Origin: Streptomyces pseudovenezuelae
Lineage (GTDB): Bacteria; Actinomycetota; Actinomycetes; Streptomycetales; Streptomycetaceae
Direction: 5' to 3'
Length of the DNA: 64,000 bases
NCBI RefSeq assembly: GCF_001513955.1
Contig: NZ_KQ948150.1
Location: 310,001 to 374,000 of the forward strand
Of this stretch, positions 25,548-33,825 are shown one piece after another. Position 1 is the first letter of the stretch. The number at the start of each line of letters is the position of its first letter. The position numbers were made by a program, and so were the translations under genes. The notes under the pieces were generated by a model. It did no database searches, was not told the DNA's origin, and worked only from the letters and a program-made list of their open reading frames with translations.

Positions 25548-26974
25548 TGCCCCGACCGGCCGGCGTGGTCACGGAGCCGGTGTCCGAGGTCGCCGCCGCG
25601 CCCCCCGTCCACCTCGACGCGTTCGGTCCCAACGGCCCCTACCGCGCCCGCAACCGCATGACGGTGCCCGACGTGACGGGAGCACCGCTCGCCGAACTGA
25701 GCATCGTGCCGCCCCTGTTCGTGCAGCGCGGCATCGCCGCGCTGCGGTCGGCCGACCCGCTGCCGCCCGAGCAGCGGGCCGAGGCACTCGAACGCGCCGG
25801 CCGGCTGTTCGCCACCGCCACCGTCGGCGGGCTGGACCCCGACTCCTACCGGCACCTGGTCAGCCGCTGCTCCGGGCTGCCGATCTCCGTGGTCCGCGCC
25901 GCGACCGGGATCGTCGCGGAGGCGGCGCAACAGGCCTCGGCCACCGTCCTCCAGGCCCGGCCACAGGCCGCGGCCGGCCAGTGGCGGGACCCGTCGACCC
26001 GCGCCGGCGCCGCGGTGTGGACCCGGCGCGGGAACGTCTTCGCCGTGCACGCGGCCGGCAACCATCCCGGCGTGCACGCCCTGTGGCTGGAGGCACTCGC
26101 CCTCGGGTACCGCGTGATCGTACGGCCCTCGCGGCGCGAGCCGTTCACTCCGCACCGGCTGGTCGCCGCGCTCCGCGAGGCGGGCTTCGCCGACGACCAC
26201 GTGGCGCTGACCGCCACGGACCACACCGTGGCCGACACCGTCATCGCCGGCGCGGACCTCTCGCTCGTCTACGGCGGTGACGACGTCGTGCGCAAGTACG
26301 GCGGTCACAACACCGTGCTGCCGCAGGGGCCCGGCAGGGCGAAGATACTGCTCACCGGCGCGGACTGGCGCACCCACCTGGACGTGATCGTCGACTCGGT
26401 GGCCGACGAGGGCGGCACCGCCTGCATCAACGCCACCGCCGTCCTCGTGGAGGGCGGAGCCGCCGAGGCGGCCGCCGTGGCCGACGCCCTCGCCGGCAGG
26501 CTGGCGGCCATCCCCAGCCTGCCTCCGCAGGACCCCGACGCCGTGCTGCCCGTCCAGCCGCTGGCCGCGGCCCGTGCCGTCGAGGCGTATCTGCTGCGCA
26601 GCGCCCGCGGCGCCACCGCGCACCTGGGCGGCGACGGCATCGTCGACGACCTGGGCGACGGCAGCGCCGTACTGCGCCCGGCGGTCTTCCGCCTGGACCG
26701 CGCCGACGCCCCGCAGACCGGCGTCGAACTGGGCTTCCCCTGCGTGTGGGTGGCGCCCTGGACCCGGGCCGACGGCATCGCACCCCTGCGCGAGAGCCTC
26801 GTGCTGACCGCGATCACCGACGACGAACAGCTCGTCGAGCGACTCGTCGACGAGCCGACCATCAGCAACGTGTACGTCGGCGACCACCCGACGTACTGGA
26901 TGCGCCCCGGCCTGCCGCACGACCGCTACCTCGCCGAATTCCTCATGCGGACCAAGACCGTCCTGCGGGACTGA
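25547..26974 (+). CDS. LuxC-like acyl reductase (aldehyde-dehydrogenase superfamily)
   Basis: This 475-residue protein has an ALDH/LuxC fold. HAAGNHPGVHALWLEALALG (residues 168-187) is the cofactor-binding region, VYGGDDVVRKYGGHNTVLPQ is typical of LuxC, and the nucleophile is C293 in EGGTACINATAV. It would reduce an acyl thioester or acyl-enzyme to the aldehyde with NAD(P)H. It starts inside the stop codon of the LuxE-like gene. In this cluster the natural substrate is the finished arylpolyene acyl chain; release as an aldehyde is inferred. Confidence 0.82.
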   Translation: MPRPAGVVTEPVSEVAAAPPVHLDAFGPNGPYRARNRMTVPDVTGAPLAELSIVPPLFVQRGIAALRSADPLPPEQRAEALERAGRLFATATVGGLDPDSYRHLVSRCSGLPISVVRAATGIVAEAAQQASATVLQARPQAAAGQWRDPSTRAGAAVWTRRGNVFAVHAAGNHPGVHALWLEALALGYRVIVRPSRREPFTPHRLVAALREAGFADDHVALTATDHTVADTVIAGADLSLVYGGDDVVRKYGGHNTVLPQGPGRAKILLTGADWRTHLDVIVDSVADEGGTACINATAVLVEGGAAEAAAVADALAGRLAAIPSLPPQDPDAVLPVQPLAAARAVEAYLLRSARGATAHLGGDGIVDDLGDGSAVLRPAVFRLDRADAPQTGVELGFPCVWVAPWTRADGIAPLRESLVLTAITDDEQLVERLVDEPTISNVYVGDHPTYWMRPGLPHDRYLAEFLMRTKTVLRD

Positions 26975-27005
26975 CCCCGACGACAGCGCACAGCAAGGGG
27001 CGACC

Positions 27006-27518
27006 ATGGCACTGAACCACGACTTCGTCGGGCGTACGCACGCGCCGGACGAGGTGTACGAAGTCAGCCGGGAGAAGATCCGCGACTACGCGGTCGCCAC
27101 CGGCGACACCCATCCCGTCTACCTCGACCCCGAGGCCGCGCGGGCGCTCGGTCACCCGGACGTGATCGCGCCGCCCTCCTTCGCCGTCATGCTCTTCTTC
27201 CGCTTCGGCGGCTGGCCGCTGTACGACCCGGAGTTCGGCAAGCGCAAGGAACCGGTGTGCGTGCACCGGGCCCAACGGGTCGAGCACCAGCGGCCGATCA
27301 GGCCGGGCGACCGGCTCGTCCAGAGCACCACCGTCGACGACATGAGCGTCATGGGCGAGCACGAGCAGTGGGTGATGACCCATCGGATCAGCACCGTGGA
27401 CGGCGAACACGTGTGCACCGTGGTCAACACGATCCTCTCCCGCGGCACGGCCGCCCTGCCCCGGCAGACCCCCACCGCGCCCGCACCCGCTCCCGAGCTC
27501 CAGACCCAGGAGGTGTGA
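27006..27518 (+). CDS. MaoC-like dehydratase subunit A (FAS1-type N-terminal hot-dog)
   Basis: A 170-residue hot-dog protein with the motif YAVATGDTHPVYLDPEAAR and a domain ending near SRGTAALP. It matches the HadA/HadC half of the mycobacterial-type heterodimeric (3R)-hydroxyacyl-ACP dehydratase, in which one subunit gives stability or substrate binding and the other catalysis. It is followed after one base by the HadB-like partner. In a reducing type II PKS this dehydratase makes the conjugated double bonds. The proline-rich tail (about residues 150-168) is probably disordered. Confidence 0.85.
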   Translation: MALNHDFVGRTHAPDEVYEVSREKIRDYAVATGDTHPVYLDPEAARALGHPDVIAPPSFAVMLFFRFGGWPLYDPEFGKRKEPVCVHRAQRVEHQRPIRPGDRLVQSTTVDDMSVMGEHEQWVMTHRISTVDGEHVCTVVNTILSRGTAALPRQTPTAPAPAPELQTQEV

Positions 27519-27519
27519 C

Positions 27520-27951
27520 GTGGCCGCCCGGATCGCCTACGCCGACGTCGAGGTCGGCACCGAGATGCCCGCCCGCGACATCACCGTGCAGCGGATCGAC
27601 CTGCTCCGCTACTGCGGGGCCTGCTCGGACTACACCATGACGCACTGGAACGAGCGGGTCGCCAAGTCCGTGGGCCTGCCCGACGTCATCGCGCACGGCA
27701 CCTACACCATCGCCGCCGCCGTACGCGTCCTCACCGACTGGGTCGGCGACCCCTCGGCCCTGGTCGAGTACAGCGTGCGCCGCTTCACCCGGCCGGTCGT
27801 CGTGCCCGACGACGACATCGGGGCGACCGTCCGGATCAGCGGAGCCGTCGAGCGGCTGCTGGACGGGAACCGGGCCCAGATCCGACTGCGCGCACGCTTC
27901 GAGGGACTGGAGGTGATGTCCGGGGCGCGAGCCGTCGTACGGCTTGCCTGA
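27520..27951 (+). CDS. MaoC-like dehydratase subunit B (catalytic hot-dog)
   Basis: A 143-residue HadB-like protein with the hydratase-2 motif CSDYTMTHWNE, whose aspartate and histidine (about residues 36 and 41) form the catalytic pair, then GLPDVIAHGTYTI. It would dehydrate 3-hydroxyacyl-ACP together with the upstream subunit. The GTG start follows AGGAGG, which lies within the end of the upstream gene. Confidence 0.87.
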   Translation: MAARIAYADVEVGTEMPARDITVQRIDLLRYCGACSDYTMTHWNERVAKSVGLPDVIAHGTYTIAAAVRVLTDWVGDPSALVEYSVRRFTRPVVVPDDDIGATVRISGAVERLLDGNRAQIRLRARFEGLEVMSGARAVVRLA

Positions 27952-28035
27952 CCGCGGACCGCCGGGCACCGGCCGGCAGCCGCACCCGCACGGCCGCCGA
28001 CGCGGCGGCGGATCCGACAGGAGGAGCACACGCAC

Positions 28036-28299
28036 ATGACCAGCACGGAGATCACCGCGGAGCGGGAGAACGAGATCAAGGAGCTCGTGGCCGACATCCT
28101 CGAACTCGAACCCGAGGACATGACGCGCACCAGCCGGTTCAAGGAGGACCACGAGGCCGACTCCCTGCTCGCCATCGAGATCCTCGCCTCCCTGGAGAAG
28201 ACCTACAAGATCACCATCGCCCAGCAGGAACTCGCCCGCATGGTGAACCTGGAGAGCGTGTACGAAGTGGTGGCCGAAGCCATAGCGGTCCGGCAGTAG
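28036..28299 (+). CDS. Acyl carrier protein
   Basis: An 87-residue acidic four-helix carrier. The phosphopantetheine attachment serine is S43 in EADSLLAIEIL, the DSL-type motif. GGAGGAGC precedes the ATG. It sits between the dehydratase pair and the ketosynthase and carries the growing chain. The local pattern ACP-KS-CLF-KR is that of highly reducing type II systems. Confidence 0.93.
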   Translation: MTSTEITAERENEIKELVADILELEPEDMTRTSRFKEDHEADSLLAIEILASLEKTYKITIAQQELARMVNLESVYEVVAEAIAVRQ

Positions 28300-28319
28300 G
28301 CGCCCCGGTGCTGTCGTCC

Positions 28320-29576
28320 ATGACACCGCGAAGGGTCGTCGTCACCGGTCTCGGCGCGGTGACCAGCATCGGGATCGGCGCCGGAGAGTTCCTCGCCGGG
28401 CTGCGCGCCGGGCGCAGCGGCGCCGCCCCCATCACCTCCTTCGACGCGAGCGGGTTCGAGCACTCCCAGGGGTGCGAGATCACCGACTTCGACGCGGAGC
28501 GCTTCGTCACCCGGCTGCCGTCCGCCGAGTACGGCCGCGCCAGCCACTTCGCCGCCGCGGCGGCGCGCATGGCGGTGGAGGACGCGGCCCTGCCCGTCGA
28601 GGACCTGCGCGCGGCCCGCTCCCTGGTCTCCGTCGGCACCACCGACGGCGAGTCCCGCGACCTCGACCGGCTGGTGCAGCAGGAGGTGGAACTCGGGGCC
28701 GCACGCATGGACCCCGTGGTGGCCCGCCGGGTCCCGGCCGGCCGGCTGTCGGTGGCGGCGGCCCGGGAACTGGGGCTGGTCAACGTCGAGGCCGTGACCC
28801 TGCCGACCGCGTGCGCGGCCGGGAACTACGCCATCGGCTACGGCTACGACGCCGTCCGCAGCGGGGAGTTCGACTTCGCGCTGTCCGGTGGCGCGGACGC
28901 CGTGTGCCTGAAGACCTTCGCCGGCTTCTACCGGCTGGGCACCATCGCCCCTGAGCGCTGCCAGCCTTTCGACCTCGACCGCAAGGGCATCCTCACCGGC
29001 GAGGGCGCCGGAATGATGCTCCTGGAGAGCCTGGAGTCGGCGCTCGCCCGCGGCGCCCGCATCCACGCCGAGGTGCTGGGCTACGGACTGAACTGCGATG
29101 CCGACCACCCGGTCGCACCCAACGAGGACAGCTTCGCCCGCTGTGTACGGCTGGCCCACGAGAACGCGGGCGTCAGCGCCGACGACGTCGACCTGATCTC
29201 GGCGCACGGCACCGGCACCAAGGCCAACGACGTCAGCGAGGCCCGCGCGATCCGTCAGGTCTTCGGCGGCCGGCCGCCCCGCATGGTCTCCATCAAGTCG
29301 ATGATCGGCCACACCATGGGCGCGGCCAGCGCCCTGGCCGCGATCGCCTGCACGCTGGCCCTGCGCGAGGGCTTCATCCCGCCCACCATCAACCATGTCC
29401 GGACCGACCCGGAGTGCGACATCGACTGCGTGCCCAACCAGGCCGTCGACGCCGATCTGCGCGTGGTGCAGAACAACGCGCTGGCCTTCGGCGGCAACAA
29501 CGCCGTGCTGATCCTGGGCCGTCACGAGCCCGACGGCGTCGGCGGCGCGCAGGCGGCCGAGAGGGGAGCGGCATGA
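28320..29576 (+). CDS. Type II beta-ketoacyl synthase (KS-alpha)
   Basis: A 418-residue thiolase-fold condensing enzyme with the full catalytic triad. The cysteine is C165 in LPTACAAGNY, the first histidine lies in SAHGTGTKAND and the second in SMIGHTMGAAS. It extends the ACP-bound chain by malonyl units. The ATG at 28320 fits the family start MTPRRVVVTG; GTG 28308 is an alternative, and neither has a strong ribosome site. It pairs with the inactive KS-like protein encoded next. Confidence 0.93.
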   Translation: MTPRRVVVTGLGAVTSIGIGAGEFLAGLRAGRSGAAPITSFDASGFEHSQGCEITDFDAERFVTRLPSAEYGRASHFAAAAARMAVEDAALPVEDLRAARSLVSVGTTDGESRDLDRLVQQEVELGAARMDPVVARRVPAGRLSVAAARELGLVNVEAVTLPTACAAGNYAIGYGYDAVRSGEFDFALSGGADAVCLKTFAGFYRLGTIAPERCQPFDLDRKGILTGEGAGMMLLESLESALARGARIHAEVLGYGLNCDADHPVAPNEDSFARCVRLAHENAGVSADDVDLISAHGTGTKANDVSEARAIRQVFGGRPPRMVSIKSMIGHTMGAASALAAIACTLALREGFIPPTINHVRTDPECDIDCVPNQAVDADLRVVQNNALAFGGNNAVLILGRHEPDGVGGAQAAERGAA

Positions 29577-29604
29577 ACGCCGTCACGACGCTCGGGGGTG
29601 GGCG

Positions 29605-30711
29605 ATGAACACCTCGGGACCGGTCATCACGGCCTGGTCGGCGGTGTCCGCGTTCGGCATCGGACGGGAGACGTTCAGCGCCGGCGTCCGGTCGCGGCAG
29701 CCCGTCGTCACCGCCCTGGATCCCGAGCGCTGGCCCGCACCCGTCGACCGGGCGTGCCTGGTGCCCGGCGCGGACCCGCGCGAGTTGCTCGGCCGCAAGG
29801 GCACCCGGTCGATGGACCGGGTCACCGGCCTCGCCGTCGCCGCGGTGGGCCGGCTGCTCGACGACGGAGAAGGCGGACGCATCCCCGGGCTCGACGAGGA
29901 CACCGGCCTCGTGCTCGGCACCTCGAACGGCAGCGTGAGCAGCATCATGGCCTTCACCCGCGACTCGCTGACCCAGGACCGCCCCTATCTGGTCGACCCC
30001 GCCCGCTTCCCCAACACCGTCATGAACTGCGCCGCCGGGCAATCGGCGATCCGGCACGGCCTCCGCGGGCCCAACGTGACCATCGCGGGAGGCCGCGCCT
30101 CCGCCCTGCTCGCCCTCAACCACGCCCAGCGGCTCCAGCGCTGCGGCCACGCCCGTTCCGTCGTGTGCGGCGCGGTCGAGGAGTTCTCCGCGGAACGCGC
30201 CTGGCTGGAGTGGCACGCCCGCCCCGAACAGGACCCCGGGGACGCCTCCCGGGCGGCACTGACCGGCGAGGGGTGCGCGGTCCTCCTGCTGGAGACGGGC
30301 ACCGACCCGGCGGCCGGCCGGCCCGTCCTCGCCGAGGTGGCCGCCGTGGAGATCGCCCTGCCCGCCGACGAGAAGAACACCGGCCCGGTACTCGCCGACT
30401 GTCTGCGCCGCGCCCTGCACCGGGCCGGACTCAGCGCCGAGGACGTGTGGGCCCTCGCCCCGGCCGGCACCCCCGGACCGTACGGCGCCCAGGAAAGCAC
30501 CGCGCTCGCCGAGGTGCTTGGCGCCCACGACCCGATCCGGCTGTCCTGCACCGACCTGCTCGGCGACACCAACGCCGCGTCCGCGGCCTTCCAGATCGCC
30601 ACCCTCCTGGCGAGCGCCGAGGGCGACCCGGCGGCGGCCGGGCGCGCCGCACTGGTCACCACCGCCGACCCCGACGGCGTGGTCGGCTGCGCCGTGCTGC
30701 GCCTGGCCTGA
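29605..30711 (+). CDS. Chain-length factor (KS-beta), catalytically dead ketosynthase homologue
   Basis: This 368-residue KS-like protein has lost all three catalytic residues. Aligning TLPTACAAG of the KS with TIAGGRASA here places arginine R164 at the active-site cysteine. The AHGTGT histidine is replaced (LAPAGTPGPYG) and the GHT histidine reads GDT. It forms the heterodimer with the KS and sets chain length. Aromatic-PKS chain-length factors usually carry glutamine at the cysteine site, so arginine is unusual. GGGGGTGGG precedes the ATG. Confidence 0.88.
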   Translation: MNTSGPVITAWSAVSAFGIGRETFSAGVRSRQPVVTALDPERWPAPVDRACLVPGADPRELLGRKGTRSMDRVTGLAVAAVGRLLDDGEGGRIPGLDEDTGLVLGTSNGSVSSIMAFTRDSLTQDRPYLVDPARFPNTVMNCAAGQSAIRHGLRGPNVTIAGGRASALLALNHAQRLQRCGHARSVVCGAVEEFSAERAWLEWHARPEQDPGDASRAALTGEGCAVLLLETGTDPAAGRPVLAEVAAVEIALPADEKNTGPVLADCLRRALHRAGLSAEDVWALAPAGTPGPYGAQESTALAEVLGAHDPIRLSCTDLLGDTNAASAAFQIATLLASAEGDPAAAGRAALVTTADPDGVVGCAVLRLA

Positions 30712-30752
30712 ACGACCGCGGACCGATACACCGCTCACGAGAGGAACCCTCC

Positions 30753-31499
30753 ATGGACCACGACCGGCGGCCCGTCGCCCTGGTGACCGGCGGCTCCCGC
30801 GGCATCGGCCGTGCCGTAGTCCGCGAACTGGCCCGCGACGGACACGACGTGGCCTTCTGCTATCGCGCCCGCGGTGACGCGGCCCAGGAGGCCGCGAAGG
30901 AGGCCGAGGAACTCGGCGCCCGGGTCCTGGCCCGCCCCACGGACGTGACGGACGCGGACGACGTACGGGCCCTGGTCCACGACGTCGAGGAGCAGCTCGG
31001 GCCCGTCGACGTGCTCGTCACCTCCGCCGGCGTCACCCGCGACAACCCCCTGGTGACCATGAGCGAGGAGGACTGGAGGCAGGTGCTGCGGATCAACCTG
31101 GACGGCACCTTCACCGTCTGTCACGCGGTGATCATGGGGATGATGAAGCGCCGGCGCGGCGTCGTCCTCACCCTGTCCTCCGTCTCGGGCGTGTACGGCA
31201 ACGCGCGCCAGACCAACTACTCCGCCTCCAAGGCCGGAATCATCGGATTCACCCGGGCCCTGGCCAAGGAGGTGGGCGGCTTCGGTATCCGGGCGAACGT
31301 CGTGGCCCCCGGGTACATCGACACCGACATGACGGCCGTGCTGCGCGAGCGCGAACACCAACGGGCCGTCGACAGCGTGCCGTTGGGCCGGTTCGGGACG
31401 GTGGAGGAGGTCGCAGGACTGGTCGCGTTCCTCGCCTCGGACCGGGCCTCCTACATCACCGGAGCCGTCGTACAGGTCGACGGCGGGATCACCATCTAG
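30753..31499 (+). CDS. 3-oxoacyl-ACP reductase (FabG-like ketoreductase)
   Basis: A 248-residue short-chain dehydrogenase with the NADPH motif TGGSRGIGRAV (residues 12-22), an active-site serine in LSSVSGVYG, the YSASKAG tyrosine and lysine (about 158-162), and a C-terminal ITGAVVQVDGGITI. It would reduce the beta-keto group after each extension. Spaced 41 bases after the chain-length factor in the same operon. Confidence 0.93.
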   Translation: MDHDRRPVALVTGGSRGIGRAVVRELARDGHDVAFCYRARGDAAQEAAKEAEELGARVLARPTDVTDADDVRALVHDVEEQLGPVDVLVTSAGVTRDNPLVTMSEEDWRQVLRINLDGTFTVCHAVIMGMMKRRRGVVLTLSSVSGVYGNARQTNYSASKAGIIGFTRALAKEVGGFGIRANVVAPGYIDTDMTAVLREREHQRAVDSVPLGRFGTVEEVAGLVAFLASDRASYITGAVVQVDGGITI

Positions 31500-31516
31500 C
31501 GTACGAGGAGTGCGTC

Positions 31517-32242
31517 ATGGCGCCGACACCGCGCCGCCCCCGTATCTACTTCTCCTTCCGCAGTCCCTACTCCTGGCTGGCCTTCCACGACCTCACCACT
31601 CATCATCCGCAGGTGGTGGAGAGCCTGGAGTGGCGGCCGTTCTGGGAGCCCGACGCGCCCAGCGAGCACCTGCTCGCCGAGGCCGGCGGCCGCTTCCCCT
31701 ACACCCCGATGTCACGTGAGAAGCACCTGTACATGCTCGGGGACGTGCGGCGGCTGGCCGCCCGGCGCGGACTGACGGTCACCTGGCCCCAGGACGTGGA
31801 CCCCTGGTGGGAAGCCTCCCACCTGGCCTATCTGGTGGCCGCCGCCGAGGGACGGGGACTCGCGTTCGCCGAGCGCGTGTACCGCGCCCGCTGGCAGGAG
31901 GGCCTGGACATCTCCGACCGCGCGACCATCGGTCGCCTTGCCGCCGACGTCGGCGTGTCCGCCGATGCCGCCGAGCACGCCGCGGACGACGACGGGATCC
32001 GCGCGGAGGGGACCCGGGCACTGCTCGACATCCACCGCGACGACGTCTTCGGGGTGCCCTTCTTCATCCACCGCCGTCAGAAGTTCTGGGGCGTGGACCG
32101 GCTCACGGACTTCCTCACCGCACTGGGGGAGCCGACCGGGCAACCGCGGCCGGGGGCGCCGGCCGAGAGCGCGCCGCCGGTCGCCGCGGCGGCGTTCGGC
32201 GCGCACTCCAGCGACCACGGGCACGCGGGCGGCTGCGGCTGA
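31517..32242 (+). CDS. DsbA-fold protein, 2-hydroxychromene-2-carboxylate isomerase-like
   Basis: A 241-residue thioredoxin/GST-kappa-like protein beginning with the family block IYFSFRSPYSWLAFHDL. The CxxC position reads SPYS, so it cannot be a disulfide oxidase and fits the glutathione- or thiol-dependent isomerase branch. GVPFFIHRRQKFWGVDRL closes the fold. A low-complexity tail ends HGHAGGCG. In the cluster it could isomerise a double bond of the polyene or act on the aryl starter; neither is proven. AGGAG precedes the ATG, and the stop overlaps the next start. Confidence 0.78.
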   Translation: MAPTPRRPRIYFSFRSPYSWLAFHDLTTHHPQVVESLEWRPFWEPDAPSEHLLAEAGGRFPYTPMSREKHLYMLGDVRRLAARRGLTVTWPQDVDPWWEASHLAYLVAAAEGRGLAFAERVYRARWQEGLDISDRATIGRLAADVGVSADAAEHAADDDGIRAEGTRALLDIHRDDVFGVPFFIHRRQKFWGVDRLTDFLTALGEPTGQPRPGAPAESAPPVAAAAFGAHSSDHGHAGGCG

Positions 32243-33057
32243 TGCCCGCCGCCCCGTCGGCCGCCCGGCATCTGCGGTGGGCCGGTCCGGGCCGGGGTTT
32301 CGGTCCGGTTGCCGGGGATTCGGCAGCGGGGGAGCGGGCGCCGGTCCTCGTCGCGGATTCCTGGCTGGTGGAGGACGGACGCACCAGGGCCCTCGGGGCG
32401 CACATCGAGAGGTTCCGCGCGGCCTGCGCGTCGGTGCGGTCCGTGCCGGGTTCGCACACCACCGCGTTCGTGGGGCAGGCGCTGCCCCAACTCCCGCTGA
32501 CGGGGCGTTGGTTCCCCCGCCTGGAACTCGTCGACGGCAAGAGCGGCCCTTGCTTCCGGCTGTGGGTCAGGCCCGCGCCATCCCGCGGTGAGACCGTTCG
32601 CCTCTGGGTGCCGCCGGAACCCGACCGGCGCACCCGGCCCGCGGTCAAGGGCCCCGATCTCGCCTACCTCGCCCGGCTGCGGCAGGCGGCCGCGGACGCG
32701 GGAGCCGACGAGGCCGTGCTGCTCTCTGCCGACGGGCGCGTGCGCGAGGGCGGCACCACCAGCATCCTGTGGTGGCGCGACGGCACCCTGCACGCCCCGC
32801 CCGACGGCCCCGACGTGCTGCCCGGGGTGACGCGCGGTCAACTGCTGTGCATGGCAGAGGAGTCGGGAGTCCAGGTCGCGTTCGAGTCGCCCACACCCCA
32901 TGACCTCGACGGGCTGGAGGTGTGGGCCGTCAACGCGCTGCACGGCATCCGGCCCGTCACCGCCTGGACCGGAACCGGCGTCACGGCCGGCCCGGCGGCA
33001 CGGGCGGCGCGGTGGCACGCCCGTCTGCAACGCCTTGCCGGGCCGCTGATCAGCTGA
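32242..33057 (+). CDS. pabC: Aminodeoxychorismate lyase (PabC-like, class IV PLP enzyme)
   Basis: This 271-residue class IV PLP protein has the Schiff-base lysine in AVKGPDLAYLARLRQ (about residue 137) and the cofactor-binding glutamate in VREGGTTSILWW. It would split aminodeoxychorismate into p-aminobenzoate and pyruvate. It starts within the stop codon of the DsbA-like gene (TGATG) and converges with, and overlaps by eight bases, the end of the leftward operon that encodes aminodeoxychorismate synthase. Branched-chain or D-amino-acid transamination is an alternative, but context favours PABA synthesis. Confidence 0.83.
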   Translation: MPAAPSAARHLRWAGPGRGFGPVAGDSAAGERAPVLVADSWLVEDGRTRALGAHIERFRAACASVRSVPGSHTTAFVGQALPQLPLTGRWFPRLELVDGKSGPCFRLWVRPAPSRGETVRLWVPPEPDRRTRPAVKGPDLAYLARLRQAAADAGADEAVLLSADGRVREGGTTSILWWRDGTLHAPPDGPDVLPGVTRGQLLCMAEESGVQVAFESPTPHDLDGLEVWAVNALHGIRPVTAWTGTGVTAGPAARAARWHARLQRLAGPLIS

Positions 33058-33781
33058 CCACCAGCGCGGGACACACCCGGACCACCGCGATGCCGCGGTC
33101 ACTGCGGCCCAGCCGGAAACGCACCTTGTCGTGCAGGACCGTGCCCGAGGCGGCCTTCCCGCCGACCTGCTCCTCTCCGGGGAACAGGGTGAACGTCCAG
33201 CCGCCGCCGACCTCGCAGTCCGGCAGTTCCGACCCGGACTGCAGCACGCGCGCCCCCCAGATCTGGCGGGTCATCAGATCTCGGGTGTCGACGCCGTCGA
33301 CCGTGAACGCCGAGGCGTCGGCCGCCCGGATGTCGTCGTAGCTGCCGAAGTGCAGTCCCACCGGACCGGTCACCGTGGCCACCAGAGTCCAGTCGGCCCC
33401 CGGATCCACCACCAGCCGGCCCGGCGGCAGGGCGCGGTCGACGACGTCGGCCGCGCCCTTGGCGAGCTGGTCGGCGCGGATCGCCGGATCGACCGCGCCG
33501 CGGGTGTCGAGCTTGTCCGGGTCGGGCACCAGCAGCAGGCCGAAGACGGCCTCGTCGGCGAAGCGGGCACCCCGGAAATGCTCCCGCAGCGCTGCCACGG
33601 CACGCTCCGCCCGCTGCCAGTGCGCGGCGTCGAAGGCCCGCTTCAGATAGGTGGCCGTGGGCAGCGGCAGCCCGGCCCGGCGCACCCCCTCCCGTACGGA
33701 GTCGCAGGTGTTCCATCCCGATGCGGCCAACAACGTGATCTGGGCGCTGGCGGACAAGGCCACCTCCGGTCGGAGTGTCAC
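33050..33781 (-). CDS. Unrecognised protein in the PABA/N-oxygenase operon, 243 residues
   Basis: I do not recognise this family. The likely start is GTG 33781, 44 bases after the PabAB gene. The product has no signal peptide and no membrane segment. Its first half is helical (about residues 10-85, with SGWNTCDSVREGVRRAGLP and HWQRAERAVAALREHF). The second half looks beta-rich (DWTLVATVTGPVGLHFGSY, GGGWTFTLFPGEE, GIAVVRVCPALVV). Only three cysteines are present and no catalytic motif stands out. As the third gene after the N-oxygenase and PABA synthase it probably acts in supply or oxidation of the aryl amine. Confidence 0.72.
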   Translation of the reverse strand: MTLRPEVALSASAQITLLAASGWNTCDSVREGVRRAGLPLPTATYLKRAFDAAHWQRAERAVAALREHFRGARFADEAVFGLLLVPDPDKLDTRGAVDPAIRADQLAKGAADVVDRALPPGRLVVDPGADWTLVATVTGPVGLHFGSYDDIRAADASAFTVDGVDTRDLMTRQIWGARVLQSGSELPDCEVGGGWTFTLFPGEEQVGGKAASGTVLHDKVRFRLGRSDRGIAVVRVCPALVVS

Positions 33782-33825
33782 GGGTGCCGCGGCCGCGCGC
33801 GGCGGGATCGGACTCGCGCTCCAAG

